Shown here piece by piece: positions 1 through 8,963 of a stretch of 64,000 nt of DNA. The translations under genes and the position numbers were made by a program. The notes below the pieces were generated by a model. It was not told the origin of the DNA. It ran no database searches and worked only from the letters and a program-made list of their open reading frames with translations. Position 1 is the stretch's first letter. Each line of letters starts with the position of its first letter. Source of the stretch: BOG-908 sp965199235 (lineage in GTDB: Bacteria; Pseudomonadota; Alphaproteobacteria; Acetobacterales; Acetobacteraceae); contig CBDAQU010000002.1 of the NCBI GenBank assembly GCA_965199235.1, forward strand, positions 248,001 through 312,000, read 5' to 3'.

Positions 1-753
1 GATAAGGTCGGACGCCGCCTGCAGCGACAGGTGCAGATGCGGCATCAGCCGCTCCTCGCCGCCGATCAGCGCCCACAGCTCGTCGTCGATGGCGGCGGGG
101 TCGATCGAGGACAGGCGCAGCCGGGGCACCGCCGGCACCGCTGCCAGCAAGGCGCGCACGAGCGAGCCCAGCCTCGGACCCTCGGGCGCGTCCTGGCCGT
201 AGCTGGCGATGTCCACGCCAGTCAGCACGATCTCCTGCGTGCCGCCCGCGACCAGGGCGCGCACCCGGTCCACCACGGCGTCTATCGGCACCGCCCGGTT
301 CGGCCCGCGCCCGAACGGGATCACGCAGAAGGTGCAGCGATGGTCGCAGCCCTGCTGCACCTGCACCAGCGCGCGCGTGCGCCCCGCCGGCTCGGAGACG
401 GGATGCGGGGCGACGGGCGACGGCTGCATGACGTCCGACACGGCCGAACCCGCACCCTCGCGCCAGGAACTCGGCAGCAGCTTCTCCAAGTTGCCCAACA
501 CGCGCGTGACGCCAGGCAGGCCCGCCCAGCGTTCGGGCGCGATCTGCGCCGCGCAGCCGGTGACGACCACGCGCGCGCCCGGCCGCTCGCGGACCACGCG
601 CGCGATCGCCTGGCGGGCCTGGCGTTCGGCCTGCGCGGTCACCGCACAGGTGTTGACCACCACCGTGTCGGCCAACCCCGCCGTCAGGCCGCGCATCAGC
701 TGACCCTCATAGGCGTTGAGCCGGCAGCCGAAATCGAGGATGTCCGTCGTCAT
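1..753 (-). CDS. mtaB: tRNA t6A37 methylthiotransferase MtaB (3' part beyond window)
   Basis: Radical-SAM enzyme that adds a methylthio group to threonylcarbamoyladenosine 37 of ANN-decoding tRNAs. The first 251 codons are visible and the reading frame runs off the left edge. The amino-terminal UPF0004 domain keeps its three cluster cysteines (Cys10, Cys36 in NTCAVTA, Cys67), and the radical-SAM motif CxxxCxxC is at Cys136, Cys140 and Cys143 (GCDHRCTFC). The NTCAVTAQAERQARQAI stretch is typical of MtaB rather than MiaB. The ATG overlaps the dapF stop by 4 bp (ATGA), so translation is probably coupled to dapF. Nothing looks broken in the visible part; the TRAM domain lies outside the window. 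Confidence 0.9.
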   Translation of the reverse strand, partial: MTTDILDFGCRLNAYEGQLMRGLTAGLADTVVVNTCAVTAQAERQARQAIARVVRERPGARVVVTGCAAQIAPERWAGLPGVTRVLGNLEKLLPSSWREGAGSAVSDVMQPSPVAPHPVSEPAGRTRALVQVQQGCDHRCTFCVIPFGRGPNRAVPIDAVVDRVRALVAGGTQEIVLTGVDIASYGQDAPEGPRLGSLVRALLAAVPAVPRLRLSSIDPAAIDDELWALIGGEERLMPHLHLSLQAASDLI

Positions 754-1571
754 TCGGGGTAGGTGGAGAGGTCCACCACGCCTTGAAAGGTCGTCACCGA
801 CGGCCCGGTCATCAGCACGTGTCCGTCCGCCGCGCGCCACTCGACATGCAGCGTGCCGCCGTCGAGCAGCAGCTCGGCCGAGCGCCCGGCCAAGCCCCGG
901 CGGTGCGCGTTGACCAGCGCCGCGCATGCCCCAGACCCGCAGGCCAGGGTGAGCCCCGCTCCGCGCTCCCACACGCGCAGGCGGATGCGGTCCGGCGAGA
1001 GCACCTGCGCGAAGCCGATGTTGGCGCGGTCGGCAAACAGCGTGTCGTGCTCCAGGCCAGGCCCTTCGACCTCGGGCCTGGCGGATGCCACGTCGCCCAC
1101 GAACAGGGTCGCATGCGGGTTGCCCATCGACAGCGCGGCAGGGTCGCCCGGCAACGGCAGATGCAGCGTGTCGCACTCGCGGGCCAGAGGCACGTCGCGC
1201 CAGCCCAGCACGGGCGGGCCCATATCCACCCGGATCAGCTCGCCCAGGCGCTCGCAGGGCAGCACGCCGGCCGTCGTCTCGACCAGCACGCGATCCTGCC
1301 CGAGCAGGGCGGCGACGCAGCGCGTGGCGTTGCCGCAGGCGCCCGCCTCAGACCCGTCGGGGTTGTAGATGCGCATCATCGCGTCCGCGCGCCTGGAGGC
1401 GTGCAGCACCACCAGCTGGTCCCAGCCGATGCCGGTGCGGCGGTCGGCCAGCGCCCGCATGCGCCGAGGCGACACGGAAACCGGAGCTTCGCGGGCGTCC
1501 ACCACGGCAAAGTCGTTACCCGCACCGTGCATCTTCACGAACGCCAGCGGCGCGGGCGCTGCCCGTATCAT
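750..1571 (-). CDS. dapF: diaminopimelate epimerase
   Basis: Interconverts LL- and meso-diaminopimelate, the last epimerisation before lysine and peptidoglycan cross-links; cytosolic. At 273 aa it has the usual length. Both catalytic cysteines are present: Cys79 in ACGNATRC and Cys211 in ACGSGACA, one in each half of the pseudo-symmetric fold. The early HGAGNDF motif that begins the family is at residues 15-21. It starts four bases after the stop of the PhzF-like gene and its stop overlaps mtaB by 4 bp, so it is inside the glmM-phzF-dapF-mtaB run. Identification is secure. Confidence 0.97.
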   Translation of the reverse strand: MIRAAPAPLAFVKMHGAGNDFAVVDAREAPVSVSPRRMRALADRRTGIGWDQLVVLHASRRADAMMRIYNPDGSEAGACGNATRCVAALLGQDRVLVETTAGVLPCERLGELIRVDMGPPVLGWRDVPLARECDTLHLPLPGDPAALSMGNPHATLFVGDVASARPEVEGPGLEHDTLFADRANIGFAQVLSPDRIRLRVWERGAGLTLACGSGACAALVNAHRRGLAGRSAELLLDGGTLHVEWRAADGHVLMTGPSVTTFQGVVDLSTYPE

Positions 1572-1575
1572 CGCC

Positions 1576-2358
1576 TCACGGCAGGACTATCTCGCCTTGC
1601 GCGTACAGCGCCGCGCGGCCGCGCAGCAGCACGCGATCGCCACGCAGCGTGCAATGCAGCGTGCCGCCACGCGCGCTGGCCTGCCGGCAGGTGAGCGTGT
1701 CGCGGCCGAGGATGCCGGCCCAGTATGGCACCACCTGCGTGTGCAGCGCGCCCGTGACAGGGTCCTCGTCGATGCCGTAGCCCGGCGCGAAGAAGCGGCT
1801 GGTGACGTGCGCACCGTCCTCGCCGCCCTGCGCCGTCACGATCACCGCGCCGCCCGGCAGGCGGGCGATCGCTGCGATGTCCGGCCGCAACCGGGCGACC
1901 GCGCCCGGGCTGTCCAGGACCGCGACCAGCCGAGCCGATTGCAGCATTTGCACCGGCACCGCGCCGAGCGCGTCCGCAATGCCGTCCGGCGGCTCGATCA
2001 CCGCGAAGGAGCGGGCGGGGAAATCCAGCTCGATGCCGTCCGGCAGCACGGTGGCGGTGAGCCCGCCCGAGCGGGTTGCGTAGCGGAACGGGCCTGCATG
2101 GCCCTGGTGCGCCAGCACGAAGCTGGTGGCCAGGGTGGCATGGCCGCACAGATCGACCTCCACCGTCGGGGTGAACCAGCGCAGGCGCCAGCCTTCGCCC
2201 TCCTGCACGGCGAACGCCGTCTCGCTCAGATTGTGCTCGGCCGCGATGGCCTGCATCAGCTCGGAGGGCAGCGCCTCGCCAGGCAGCACGACGGCCGCCG
2301 GGTTGCCGGCAAACACATGGTCGGTAAAGGCGTCGACCACCCAGTAGGGGAGATTCAT
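1576..2358 (-). CDS. PhzF-family isomerase/epimerase-like protein
   Basis: 260 aa. The start is the ATG at 2358, which overlaps the glmM stop by one base (TGATG); longer frames upstream lie inside glmM. Residues near the amino terminus (VDAFTDHVFAGNPAAVV) and the pairs FTPTVEVDLCGHAT and DPVTGALH are PhzF-family signatures. The family has the diaminopimelate-epimerase fold but replaces the cysteines with an acidic residue; the SETAFAV segment carries that Glu. The substrate is unknown: members include phenazine enzyme PhzF and many uncharacterised proteins, and no other phenazine genes are nearby. Its place between glmM and dapF suggests a housekeeping role, which is inference. Confidence 0.88.
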   Translation of the reverse strand: MNLPYWVVDAFTDHVFAGNPAAVVLPGEALPSELMQAIAAEHNLSETAFAVQEGEGWRLRWFTPTVEVDLCGHATLATSFVLAHQGHAGPFRYATRSGGLTATVLPDGIELDFPARSFAVIEPPDGIADALGAVPVQMLQSARLVAVLDSPGAVARLRPDIAAIARLPGGAVIVTAQGGEDGAHVTSRFFAPGYGIDEDPVTGALHTQVVPYWAGILGRDTLTCRQASARGGTLHCTLRGDRVLLRGRAALYAQGEIVLP

Positions 2359-3722
2359 CAATCGGCCGCCATGACCGGGGCGGCGGCCTGTTCGATGACC
2401 GCGCAGAGTTCGCCCACCACCTGCGTCACCAGCGCCTCGTCCTCGCCCTCGGCCATCACCCGTATCAGCCGTTCCGTGCCGCTCTGCCGCAGCAGAAGCC
2501 GGCCGGCGCTGCCCAGCCTTGCCTCCACGTCGCGCGCGGCCTGCTGCACGAGCGGGTCGGAGAGCGGCTGACCGCCGGCGAAACGCACGTTGCGCAGCAG
2601 CTGCGGCAGCGGCGTGAAGCGGCGGCACACCTCGCTCGCCGGCCGGCCCTCCGCCTTGATGGTGGCCAGCACCTGCAGGGCCGCGACCAGGCCGTCCCCG
2701 GTGGTCGCGAAGTCGGACAGGATCATGTGGCCCGACTGCTCGCCGCCCAGGTTGATGCCGGTCTCCCGCATACGCTCCACCACGTAGCGGTCACCCACCT
2801 TGGTGCGCTCCAGTCCCAGGCCCTGGCCCAGCAGAAACCGCTCCAGCCCCAGGTTCGACATCACGGTGGCGACGATGCCGCCGCCGCGCAGCCGGCCGTC
2901 GCGCGACCAGCTCTGCGCGATCAGGGCGAGCACCTGGTCGCCGTCGATCAGGCAGCCGCGCTCGTCGGACAGCAGAACGCGGTCGGCGTCGCCGTCGAGC
3001 GCGATCCCGAGGTCGGCGTCGCGTGCCAGCACCTCGCCGCAGAGCTGGGCAGGCTGCGTGCTGCCGCATTCGAAATTGATGTTGAAGCCGTCGGGATTGA
3101 CCCCGACCGGGATCACTTCGGCGCCCAGCTCGGCGAGCACGGTGGGCGCGACGCGGTAGGCCGCACCGTGCGCGCAATCGACCACGATCCTCACCCCGTC
3201 CAGGGTCAGCCTGCGCGCAAAGCTCGCCTTGGCGTTCTCTATGTAGCGGCCGGCGGCATCCTCCAGCCGCCGGGCTCGGCCGAGCTTGCGCGGTTCGGCC
3301 AGGCGGGCGGACAGGTCGGTACCCATCAGCCGCTCGATCTCGAGCTCGGTCTCGTCGGACAGCTTGAACCCGTCAGGGCCGAACAGCTTGATCCCGTTAT
3401 CCTCGAACGGGTTGTGGCTGGCCGAAATCATCACGCCGAGGTCGGCGCGCATGCTCCTGGTCAGCATCGCTATCGCGGGCGTCGGAAGCGGCCCGACCAG
3501 CATCACGTCCATGCCGGCGCTGGTGAACCCGGCGACCAGTGCCGGTTCCAGCATGTAGCCGGACAGGCGGGTGTCCTTGCCGATGATCACCTGGTGACGA
3601 TGCTCGCCGCGAACGAACTGCAGCCCGGCCGCCAAGCCCACGCGCAAAGCCGTCTCCGGGCTCATCGACGGGGTGTTGGCACGGCCGCGTATGCCGTCCG
3701 TGCCGAACAGTTTTCGAGTCAT
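2358..3722 (-). CDS. glmM: phosphoglucosamine mutase
   Basis: Converts glucosamine-6-phosphate to glucosamine-1-phosphate on the way to UDP-GlcNAc for peptidoglycan and lipopolysaccharide. 454 aa, the normal length. The active-site phosphoserine is Ser102 in the ISASHNP motif, the metal-binding loop DGDADR is at residues 243-248, and the GGEQSGH sugar-binding loop and RQSGTERLIRV phosphate-binding loop follow in order. Its ATG overlaps the folP stop by 4 bp and its stop overlaps the PhzF-like gene by 1 bp. The ftsH-folP-glmM order is common in proteobacteria. Identification is secure. Confidence 0.97.
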   Translation of the reverse strand: MTRKLFGTDGIRGRANTPSMSPETALRVGLAAGLQFVRGEHRHQVIIGKDTRLSGYMLEPALVAGFTSAGMDVMLVGPLPTPAIAMLTRSMRADLGVMISASHNPFEDNGIKLFGPDGFKLSDETELEIERLMGTDLSARLAEPRKLGRARRLEDAAGRYIENAKASFARRLTLDGVRIVVDCAHGAAYRVAPTVLAELGAEVIPVGVNPDGFNINFECGSTQPAQLCGEVLARDADLGIALDGDADRVLLSDERGCLIDGDQVLALIAQSWSRDGRLRGGGIVATVMSNLGLERFLLGQGLGLERTKVGDRYVVERMRETGINLGGEQSGHMILSDFATTGDGLVAALQVLATIKAEGRPASEVCRRFTPLPQLLRNVRFAGGQPLSDPLVQQAARDVEARLGSAGRLLLRQSGTERLIRVMAEGEDEALVTQVVGELCAVIEQAAAPVMAAD

Positions 3723-4528
3723 GCTTCGTGTCCGGCCCCTGATGCGTCGCCCTCCTTATCGCAGGCGGTCAAGGCGTGCCACATGCGCACCGCCTGCACC
3801 GTCTCGGCGACATCGTGCACGCGCAGGATGGACGCGCCCTGCGCCAGCGCGAACAGGGCGGCGGCGACCGAGGCAGGCGCACGGCGGCCTGGCTCGGCCT
3901 CGCCGCCGTGAAGCCCGACGAAGCCCTTGCGCGACACGCCGGCCAGGATGGGCAGGCCGAGCGAGCGCAACGCGCCGAGGCGGCGCAGCAAAGCCAGGTT
4001 CTGCCCGGCGGTCTTGGCGAAGCCGAAGCCGGGGTCGATCGCCAGCCTGGCGCGTGCGATGCCGGCCCGCTCCGCACGGGCCACGCTGGCGGCGAGCTCC
4101 TGGCACACGTCGGGCACGATGTCGGCATAGACGGCGTGCTGCGCCATGGTCTGCGGCGTGCCCCGCATGTGCATCAGGATCACCGCGCAGTCCCGGGTCG
4201 CCAGGAACCGGGCGGCATCGGGGTCGTGGCGCAGGGCGGACACGTCGTTAACGATGCAGGCGCCGGCTTGAAGGGCGGCGCGCATCGTCGAGGCATGCCG
4301 CGTGTCGACCGAGACGATGGCGCCCTCGCGCGCCAGCGCATGTATCGCCGGCAGGATTCGGCGCTGCTCCTCTTCGGGCGGGACGGGGTGCGCGCCGGGG
4401 CGCGTGCTTTCGCCGCCGACGTCGATGATGCCGGCGCCCTGCTCCAGCATGCGCAGGCCGGACGCCACCGGATCGACATGCGCTCCGCCGTCGCTGAAGC
4501 TGTCCGGAGTGACGTTGAGGATGGCCAT
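3719..4528 (-). CDS. folP: dihydropteroate synthase
   Basis: Joins p-aminobenzoate to dihydropterin pyrophosphate in folate synthesis; the sulfonamide target. The signatures ILNVTPDSFSDGG and DVGGESTRPGA near the start and the DPGFGFAKT loop are intact, with the terminal RVHDV phosphate-binding motif. The chosen ATG at 4528 lies directly before ILNVTPDSF, whereas relatives usually have 10-15 more residues; the frame stays open upstream to the ftsH stop but offers only a CTG, so a non-ATG start a few codons upstream cannot be excluded. 107 bases separate it from ftsH. Identity is secure, the start less so. Confidence 0.95.
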   Translation of the reverse strand: MAILNVTPDSFSDGGAHVDPVASGLRMLEQGAGIIDVGGESTRPGAHPVPPEEEQRRILPAIHALAREGAIVSVDTRHASTMRAALQAGACIVNDVSALRHDPDAARFLATRDCAVILMHMRGTPQTMAQHAVYADIVPDVCQELAASVARAERAGIARARLAIDPGFGFAKTAGQNLALLRRLGALRSLGLPILAGVSRKGFVGLHGGEAEPGRRAPASVAAALFALAQGASILRVHDVAETVQAVRMWHALTACDKEGDASGAGHEA

Positions 4529-4635
4529 GATCCGGGGCAGCCCGCCTGGCTCGGCCGCCCAGGGGTTGCCCGCGCATCTGCGCCGGGCAGCTGCCTCTCC
4601 CGACGGCGCGGGGGAGGCGTCGTGGTCCGTGACGA

Positions 4636-6558
4636 TCAGCCCGGCTGGGGGGCGGGGTCCATGCCTGGCGGCATGGCAGAGGGCTTGCTGCTGGTCGTGG
4701 GCACGCTGGCGCGGCGCTGCTCCGGCGCAGGCTCGTCGACCACCCGGCGGATCACCGGGTCGCCGCGCAGCACGGTGCGGATTTCCTCGCCGGACAGCGT
4801 CTCGTATTCCAGCAGGCCGCGCGCCAGCCGGTTCAGCTCGTCATTGTGCTCGGTCAGGATGCTCCTGGACTTGGCGTAGGCGGTGTCGATGATCGACTTG
4901 ATCTCGACGTCGATACGCTGAGCCGTGTGCTCGGACACGCTCTTGTTCTGCTGCACCGAGTGGCCGAGGAACAGCTCCTGGCTGTTGTCGCCATAGGCGA
5001 TCATGCCGAGGCTCTCGCTCATGCCCCATTCGGTCACCATGCGGCGGGCCATGTCGGTCGCCATCTTGATGTCCCCCGACGCGCCGTTGCTCACCTTGTC
5101 CGGCCCGAAGGTCAGCTCCTCGGCGACGCGGCCGCCCATCGCCATGGCGAGCTGGGCCACCATCTTGGCCTTGCTGGTCGAGTAGCGATCGCCCTCCGGC
5201 AGGCTCATGACCATGCCCAGCGCGCGGCCGCGCGGGATGATGGTCGCCTTGTGGATCGGGTCGCATTCCGGCTCGTAGATCGAGCAGATGGCGTGGCCTG
5301 CCTCGTGAAACGCAGTCATCTCCTTCTCGGCGTCGCTCATCACCAGGCTGCGGCGCTCCGAACCCATCATCACCTTGTCTTTCGCGAACTCGAACTCCGC
5401 CATCGCCACCACGCGCTTGGACAGCCGCGCCGCCAGCAGGGCCGCCTCGTTGACCAGGTTGGCGAGGTCGGCGCCGGAGAAGCCAGGCGTGCCGCGGGCG
5501 ATGGTCTTGGGATCGACGTCGCTGGCCAGCGGCACCTTGCGCATGTGGACGCGCAGGATCTTCTCACGGCCCAGCACGTCCGGATTCGGCACCACCACCT
5601 GGCGGTCGAACCGGCCGGGACGCAGCAGCGCCGGGTCCAGCACGTCGGGCCGGTTGGTCGCCGCGATCAGGATGACGCCCTCGTTGGACTCAAAGCCGTC
5701 CATCTCGACGAGCATCTGGTTGAGGGTCTGCTCACGCTCGTCGTTGCCGCCGCCCAGACCCGCGCCGCGATGGCGGCCGACCGCGTCGATCTCGTCGATG
5801 AAGATGATGCAGGGCGCGTTCTTCTTGCCCTGCTCGAACATGTCGCGCACGCGGCTGGCGCCGACGCCCACGAACATCTCCACGAAGTCGGAGCCGGAGA
5901 TCGTGAAGAACGGAACGTTGGCCTCGCCCGCGATGGCGCGCGCCAGCAGCGTCTTGCCGGTGCCGGGGGGACCGACCAGCAGCACGCCCTTGGGGATCTT
6001 GCCGCCCAGCCGCTGGAATTTCTGGGGATCCTTCAGAAATTCGACTATTTCCTGAAGTTCCGACTTCGCCTCGTCGATGCCGGCCACGTCCTCGAAGGTG
6101 ATGCGGCCCTGCTTCTCGGTCAGCATGCGGGCGCGGCTCTTGCCGAAGCCCATGGCGCGGCCGCCGCCCGACTGCATTTGCCGCATGAAGAACACCCACA
6201 CGCCGATCAGCAGCAGCATCGGGAACCAGCTCAGCAGGGTGCGCAGCATCGGGTTCATGCCGTCGTCATCGGCGCGGGCGATCACGCGCACGCCCTTGTC
6301 GGTCAGGCGCTGGAACAGGTTGGGGTCTTCCGGCGCGTAGGTCTGAAAGGCGTGGTTGTCGGTCAGCGAGCCGGACACGGTGTGGCCCTGGATGACCACG
6401 TCGCGCACATGTCCGCTGTTCACCTCGCTGATGAAGTCCGAATAGGCCATGGCGCTGGCGCTGTGCTGGCCGCTGCCCGGTTGGAACAGGTTGAACAACA
6501 CCACCAGCAAAAGTGCGATGATGACCCACAAAGCCAGGTTACGGCCGAAATTGCTCAT
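4636..6558 (-). CDS. ftsH: ATP-dependent membrane zinc metalloprotease FtsH
   Basis: 640 aa inner-membrane AAA+ protease that degrades sigma-32, LpxC and misassembled membrane proteins. Two membrane segments flank a periplasmic domain (about residues 8-25 and 108-125). Walker A GPPGTGKT is at 196-203, Walker B FIDEIDA at 253-259, the second region of homology contains ATNRPD and RPGRFDR, and the zinc-binding HEAGH is at 418-422. The carboxy tail is proline- and serine-rich. A weak promoter can be drawn just upstream (TATAGT with TTGTGA at 6628-6653, spacing only 14), next to the tilS stop. Identification is secure. Confidence 0.98.
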   Translation of the reverse strand: MSNFGRNLALWVIIALLLVVLFNLFQPGSGQHSASAMAYSDFISEVNSGHVRDVVIQGHTVSGSLTDNHAFQTYAPEDPNLFQRLTDKGVRVIARADDDGMNPMLRTLLSWFPMLLLIGVWVFFMRQMQSGGGRAMGFGKSRARMLTEKQGRITFEDVAGIDEAKSELQEIVEFLKDPQKFQRLGGKIPKGVLLVGPPGTGKTLLARAIAGEANVPFFTISGSDFVEMFVGVGASRVRDMFEQGKKNAPCIIFIDEIDAVGRHRGAGLGGGNDEREQTLNQMLVEMDGFESNEGVILIAATNRPDVLDPALLRPGRFDRQVVVPNPDVLGREKILRVHMRKVPLASDVDPKTIARGTPGFSGADLANLVNEAALLAARLSKRVVAMAEFEFAKDKVMMGSERRSLVMSDAEKEMTAFHEAGHAICSIYEPECDPIHKATIIPRGRALGMVMSLPEGDRYSTSKAKMVAQLAMAMGGRVAEELTFGPDKVSNGASGDIKMATDMARRMVTEWGMSESLGMIAYGDNSQELFLGHSVQQNKSVSEHTAQRIDVEIKSIIDTAYAKSRSILTEHNDELNRLARGLLEYETLSGEEIRTVLRGDPVIRRVVDEPAPEQRRASVPTTSSKPSAMPPGMDPAPQPG

Positions 6559-6627
6559 TCGATCCCAGTCCCAAGCAGACGGCGAAGTCTGCGATCACTA
6601 ACGGCCGGCCCACACGACCCCGGCCAA

Positions 6628-6653
6628 ACTATAGCCCTGGCAGTCTGTCACAA
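6628..6653 (-). promoter_or_regulatory. weak candidate promoter for ftsH
   Basis: On the minus strand TTGTGA (6648-6653) and TATAGT (6628-6633) sit 14 bases apart, shorter than the usual 16-18, and about 70 bases before the ftsH ATG. The TTGTGA box overlaps the tilS stop codon. Offered as a candidate only. Confidence 0.25.
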
Positions 6654-7943
6654 CGGTAAACGCGCCGACGATGCCTTGTTCAGAACATGGTGGCCCAGCG
6701 CCGATTGCGCATCCCCCACGCCGAACGCGGCGCCCGCGACCGGGTTGGCTGGCATGAAGGTCAGCCGAATGCCGGCATTTGTCCACCCGTCAAGCAGGCC
6801 CAGCTGCGGCACCGCCAGGGCCAGTCCTGGCGCACGCAGCGCCGGCAGGGTGCGCAGCACGCAGCTCGGCAGCATGCTCCTGCCGCGCAGGCGGGGCGCA
6901 TCGCTGCCGACGGCGCCCAGCATCGCACCCTCCGGCAACGGTCCGCACGCGGTCAGGACGAAGCGGCGGTCCCACGCAGCACCCGGCCGGGCGGTCACGG
7001 GCGCCGCCATGGCGGAGGCTTCCCGCACCGCCAGAGTGCCCTCTCCCAGGCGCCCTGCGGGCAGGAAGCGAACGCCGCCCGCCGTAGCCGGGACCGGGTT
7101 TGCCGCAAGACGAACCAGCGCCCGGCTGCGCGCCGTGTACGGCGCCCCGGTCAGCGCCCGGATCAGCGCCGCCAGGCAGCCGGCATCCAGGGGCCCAGGC
7201 GCAAGCAGGGCATAGCCCTCGGGAAACAGGCTGACGCGGCTGGCCAGGGTGGCGGCGCGCCCGATCTCGGCCGCACGCCTCGGCATCGCCTGACGGCCGG
7301 GCTGCGGAACAAGCCGGCCGTCCGCCGCCAGCGCCCGGCGCATGCGCGTGCGTGCGGCAGCGGGGTCGGCGTTGCCGGGGTCTTCAGACCAGCCGATCCC
7401 GTGGGCGGACAGCGTGGTGCGCAGCCGGCCCGGCGCGATGCCCAGCAACGGGCGAACCAGACGCAGAGACGACGTCTCGACGATCCGGTCCATGCCGGCC
7501 AGGCCGGCCGGCCCGCTCCCCGACTCCGCCCGGATCAGCAGCGTCTCCGCCTGGTCGCCCGCGTGGTGGCCGACAAGCAGGTCGCTCAGACCTTCCTCGC
7601 CCGCCGCCCGCTGCAGCGCCGCGTAGCGCGCGTGCCGGGCGCGCGCGGCCAGCCCTGGTCCCCGCGCCAGGTCGATGCGCAGGACGCGCGCGTCAACGCC
7701 GAAGCCGGCCAGGCAGGAAGCGGCCTGCCCGGCTTCGGCGGACGATTCCGGGCGCAGGCCGTGATCGACGATCAGGGCGATGGGGTCGCCCCAGCCGCTT
7801 GCGAGCCAGGCCAGGCACATGCTGTCCGCCCCGCCGCTGACGGCGACCGCCACCCGCCGGCCGGCGCCCCAGGGGCCGAGCGGCGCCATCAGGTACGCAA
7901 ACTCGCCTGCGTCAAGCTCGCCAGGACCAGGGCCGGACACCAC
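6648..7943 (-). CDS. tilS: tRNA(Ile)-lysidine synthase
   Basis: Adds lysine to C34 of the CAU-anticodon isoleucine tRNA so that it reads AUA. 431 aa. The PP-loop SGGADSM is at residues 36-42, followed by the family motifs VDHGLRPES, RHARYAAL and GHHAGDQAETLL. The frame opens with a GTG at 7943 directly after the cpoB stop (TAG/GTG adjacent); an internal ATG 18 codons later would still precede the PP-loop. The carboxy half is weakly conserved, as usual. It probably shares a transcript with cpoB. Confidence 0.92.
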   Translation of the reverse strand: MVSGPGPGELDAGEFAYLMAPLGPWGAGRRVAVAVSGGADSMCLAWLASGWGDPIALIVDHGLRPESSAEAGQAASCLAGFGVDARVLRIDLARGPGLAARARHARYAALQRAAGEEGLSDLLVGHHAGDQAETLLIRAESGSGPAGLAGMDRIVETSSLRLVRPLLGIAPGRLRTTLSAHGIGWSEDPGNADPAAARTRMRRALAADGRLVPQPGRQAMPRRAAEIGRAATLASRVSLFPEGYALLAPGPLDAGCLAALIRALTGAPYTARSRALVRLAANPVPATAGGVRFLPAGRLGEGTLAVREASAMAAPVTARPGAAWDRRFVLTACGPLPEGAMLGAVGSDAPRLRGRSMLPSCVLRTLPALRAPGLALAVPQLGLLDGWTNAGIRLTFMPANPVAGAAFGVGDAQSALGHHVLNKASSARLPL

Positions 7944-8804
7944 CTACCGGCCGCAGGCAGCCCGTTTGCGCGCGCCCGCGGCACCAGCCTTGACGCCGGC
8001 AGCACCGGGGAACTCGGCGCTCAGCTTGGCCAGCGCCTGGCACGCATCGCGCTGGTCGCCCATCGCGATCAGCGAATTGGCGACGCCGAGCAGCGCGACC
8101 GGCGCGGTCGGGGATTTCGGCGCATGGTTGTACGCCTGGTAGAAGTCGGCCGCCGCCTCCTTGTACTCGTGCTGGCCTCCCTCGGCCCTCGCCAGAACGA
8201 ACTGGGCGGAGCCCGCGGTGGCGCCGCGCCCGCTCGCCAGCGCCTCACGCGCGGCGCTGGCGGCGGCGGCGTAGTCGTGCCGGGCCATCGCAGCGTTCGC
8301 CTCGCGCAGGGCGAGCTCCGGCGTGCGGCGAACCGGTGCTGCGGCCGGCGGCGGCGCACGCGGCGTCGCGGTGGCAGGCGCCTGGCCGGCATTCTCTTCG
8401 GTTGCCGGGGCAAGCGCGGCCGGCGCCGCGCCACCCTGGCCGAGCTTGAAGGCGAGGTCGCCGATCTGCTTGGACAGCTCGTCGTGCTGGCGTTGCAGCT
8501 GGTTGGACAGGTCGTCCACCCTGCCCTGCAACTGCCTGTTCTGCTCCTCCAGCGTGCCGACGCGGACCACCAGCTCGGCGGCCGTGTCGCCGACCGCGCC
8601 GCCAGGCTGCTGGGGGATGTAACCCTGAGGCGCGCCGCCAGGCTGCTCGCGCGACTGCTGTACGGCCTGAAGCTCCTGCCGCAGTTCGGCAATCTGGTTC
8701 TGCAGGGCGATCCCCTCCCTGCTGTCCACCTGAGCGGAAACGGGCGGCACCATCGTGGCGCAGAGCGCGGCACCGGCAAGCAACAACGTCACAGGATGCT
8801 TCAT
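7944..8804 (-). CDS. cpoB: cell division coordinator CpoB (YbgF)
   Basis: 286 aa periplasmic protein that links peptidoglycan synthesis to Tol-Pal constriction. A Sec signal peptide (MKHPVTLLLAGAALC..., cut near VSAQ) is followed by a coiled-coil region (about 30-130, IAELRQEL and similar heptads), a low-complexity Ala/Pro linker, and tetratricopeptide-type helices from about residue 160 (ALREANAAMARHDYAAA onward). It lies downstream of pal as in other proteobacteria, but a strong hairpin terminator separates the two genes. The carboxy end is rich in Ala and Lys/Arg. Confidence 0.88.
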   Translation of the reverse strand: MKHPVTLLLAGAALCATMVPPVSAQVDSREGIALQNQIAELRQELQAVQQSREQPGGAPQGYIPQQPGGAVGDTAAELVVRVGTLEEQNRQLQGRVDDLSNQLQRQHDELSKQIGDLAFKLGQGGAAPAALAPATEENAGQAPATATPRAPPPAAAPVRRTPELALREANAAMARHDYAAAASAAREALASGRGATAGSAQFVLARAEGGQHEYKEAAADFYQAYNHAPKSPTAPVALLGVANSLIAMGDQRDACQALAKLSAEFPGAAGVKAGAAGARKRAACGR

Positions 8805-8842
8805 GCAGGCTCCAAACGGCGCAGCAGGATCGCCGAGGCCAC

Positions 8843-8877
8843 GACAAAAGAAAAGTCCGGAGGAGCACTCCGGACTT
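8843..8877 (-). terminator. intrinsic terminator after pal
   Basis: A perfect 10-bp inverted repeat (AAGTCCGGAG / CTCCGGACTT, arms 8853-8862 and 8868-8877, loop of 5) is followed on the minus strand by a T-rich run (TTCTTTTG). Oriented to stop transcription coming from pal before cpoB. Confidence 0.8.
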
Positions 8878-8963
8878 CATCTTGGGGCTACCCCGGTCTG
8901 CCGCGAGTCCTGGGCGTCAGTTCCGGCGGCGAGGCCCGCGACAGGAATGCAGGAGGCCGAGCG

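Noticed and set aside
1576..2358. PhzF-like gene as evidence for phenazine production
   Set aside because: No other phz gene is present, and most PhzF relatives are not phenazine enzymes.
2727..3911. Long plus-strand open frame opposite glmM (394 codons)
   Set aside because: Antisense shadow of a well-conserved gene in very GC-rich DNA; Arg/Gln/His-rich with no domain.
4846..7215. 789-codon plus-strand frame opposite ftsH and tilS
   Set aside because: Exact opposite-strand image of two certain genes with His/Arg/Gln-rich composition; no start signal.
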